29,543 nt of DNA from CAMEON01 sp045645165 (GTDB lineage: Bacteria; Bacillota; Clostridia; Oscillospirales; CAG-272), in contig JAZRIF010000017.1 of NCBI GenBank assembly GCA_045645165.1, positions 1 to 29,543 of the forward strand. Reading direction: 5' to 3'. The notes under the pieces were generated by a model. That model was not told the origin of the DNA. It made no database searches and saw only the letters and a program-made list of their open reading frames with translations. Below, in pieces: positions 28,511 through 29,543 of this stretch (the stretch's first letter is position 1; every line of letters starts with the position of its first letter). A program made the position numbers and the translations under genes.

Positions 28511-29543
28511 TTAAGCCTTAGCAGCCTGGAGTCTTGCCTCCAGAGCGGCCAGCTCCTCGTGCATGATAGCGGGAACGTGATCGCCAACCTGAGCGTAGAA
28601 CTCCTTGATGTTGGCTACGTCCTCCAGCCAAGAGTCGGTATCCACGGTGAGCAGATCGCGAACGGTATCCAGAGTGATGTCCTCCAGACCCTCGATCATG
28701 ATGTCCTCAGCCTTGGGCACGTAACCGATAGCGGTCTCAACGGCGTCCACCTTGCCTTCGCAGCGAGCCAGGATCCAGAGCAGAACGCGCATGTTGTCAC
28801 CGAAGCCGGGCCAGATGAAGTGACCCTCGTCGTCGGTGCGGAACCAGTTGACGTGGAAGATCATGGGAGGATTGGGGATCTTGTGACCCATGTTGAGCCA
28901 GTGTGCCCAGTAGTCACCCATGTTGTAGCCCACGAAGGGACGCATAGCCATGGGATCGCGGCGGACCACACCAACGGCACCGGCGGCGGCGGCGGTAGTC
29001 TCGGAGGCCATGATGGAGCCCACGAAGGAGCCGTGCTGCCAGCCGAAGGACTGGTACACCAGAGGAGCGGTCTTGGCGCGGCGGCCACCGAAGACGATGG
29101 CGGACACGGGAACGCCCTTCAGGCTGTTAAACTCGGGGGAGATGCAGGGGCAGTTAGCGGCCAGAGCGGTGAAACGGGAGTTGGGATGCGCGCCGGAGGT
29201 GTTAACCTTATCCTTCTTGTCATACTTGGTGTAATCCCACTTCTCACCCTTCCAGTTAAGAGCGTTTGCGGGAGGATTATCATTGAGACCTTCCCACCAG
29301 ATGGTGTTGTCATCAAGGTTGTGACAAACGTTGGTGAAGATGGTATCCTTCATAGCGGTGTGAAGAGCGTTGGGATTGGAGTGCTCGTTGGTACCGGGAG
29401 CAACGCCGAAGAAGCCGTTCTCGGGGTTAACTGCCCAAAGGCCGCCGTCCTTAACACGGAGCCAAGCAATATCGTCGCCTACGCACCAGGTCTTGTAGCC
29501 CTTGTTCTTGTAGATTGCGGGAGGAATAAGCATTGCAAGGTTG
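28511..29543 (-). CDS. pckG: Phosphoenolpyruvate carboxykinase (GTP), C-terminal part
   Basis: PckG interconverts oxaloacetate plus GTP with PEP, CO2 and GDP; anaerobes often run it toward oxaloacetate. About 344 residues are visible and the gene runs past the window edge, which cuts it within the nucleotide-binding loop (the remaining part starts NLAMLIPP, usual form GKTNLAML). Clear GTP-type signatures are WCVGDDIAWLR, FFGVAPGTNEHSNP, GVPVSAIVFGGRRAKTAPLV and the NWFR block. The end is an Ala/Glu-rich helix. Its codon use is like that of the 1-20 kb region and unlike the marR operon next to it. About 260-300 N-terminal residues should lie outside. Confidence 0.95.
   Translation of the reverse strand, partial: NLAMLIPPAIYKNKGYKTWCVGDDIAWLRVKDGGLWAVNPENGFFGVAPGTNEHSNPNALHTAMKDTIFTNVCHNLDDNTIWWEGLNDNPPANALNWKGEKWDYTKYDKKDKVNTSGAHPNSRFTALAANCPCISPEFNSLKGVPVSAIVFGGRRAKTAPLVYQSFGWQHGSFVGSIMASETTAAAAGAVGVVRRDPMAMRPFVGYNMGDYWAHWLNMGHKIPNPPMIFHVNWFRTDDEGHFIWPGFGDNMRVLLWILARCEGKVDAVETAIGYVPKAEDIMIEGLEDITLDTVRDLLTVDTDSWLEDVANIKEFYAQVGDHVPAIMHEELAALEARLQAAKA

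Overview
The window looks like a chromosomal piece of an uncultured, spore-forming, anaerobic member of the Clostridia, probably a gut Oscillospirales or Christensenellales relative. The evidence is a spore-type D,D-carboxypeptidase, a GerW/YtfJ sporulation protein, an adjacent ScpA/ScpB pair, the Lon-EngB gene order known from Firmicutes, strong AGGAGG-type ribosome sites, a fermentative D-lactate dehydrogenase and a GTP-type PEP carboxykinase. The taxon is an inference; no rRNA or marker phylogeny is available here.

Layout. 1-6.9 kb (mostly minus strand): a palindromic repeat; prfB (release factor 2, without the usual programmed frameshift); a NOTUM/pectin-acetylesterase-like hydrolase; an unknown membrane protein behind an operator-like palindrome; a PIG-L-type deacetylase paired with a metallo-beta-lactamase-fold lipoprotein; a small unknown protein; and rluB. 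6.9-13.2 kb: one minus-strand run reading lysA, M50 site-2 protease, scpA, scpB, DUF2953, gerW, dacF, rluB, with short gaps and overlaps. This is lysine/DAP metabolism, chromosome condensation and sporulation/envelope housekeeping. 13.2-16.5 kb: a second palindromic repeat, then lon-engB. 16.5-16.9 kb: a broken plus-strand gene end and an orphan terminator. 16.9-20.8 kb: ldhA, divergent from a plus-strand operon of a cytosolic SGNH (SIAE-type) esterase, a GNAT acetyltransferase and a hypoxanthine/uracil-DNA glycosylase.

20.8-22.5 kb: a strong promoter reads into a tRNA-Ser remnant interrupted by a highly structured insert of about 115 bp, followed by an intact tRNA-Ser(UGA). Next come an AT-rich membrane-anchored ankyrin-repeat gene, four direct copies plus one inverted copy of a GCACCCCCT motif, and a broken reading frame. 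22.5-28.3 kb: a compact minus-strand operon of clearly different base and codon use from the flanks: marR, an old-yellow-enzyme/2-enoate-reductase-like flavo-Fe/S protein, both subunits of a split aconitase X, and a MATE exporter. It is driven by a consensus promoter bracketed by twin MarR-type palindromes. 28.5 kb to the end: the C-terminal part of pckG, cut by the window edge.

The most novel unit is the marR-OYE-aconitase X-MATE operon. It pairs a dehydratase with an ene-reductase and is probably induced by its substrate, which suggests a reductive dehydroxylation pathway for an unknown hydroxy acid. The second is the interrupted tRNA-Ser duplicate. Most promoters visible in the window share an extended -10 of the form TG-N-TATAAT.
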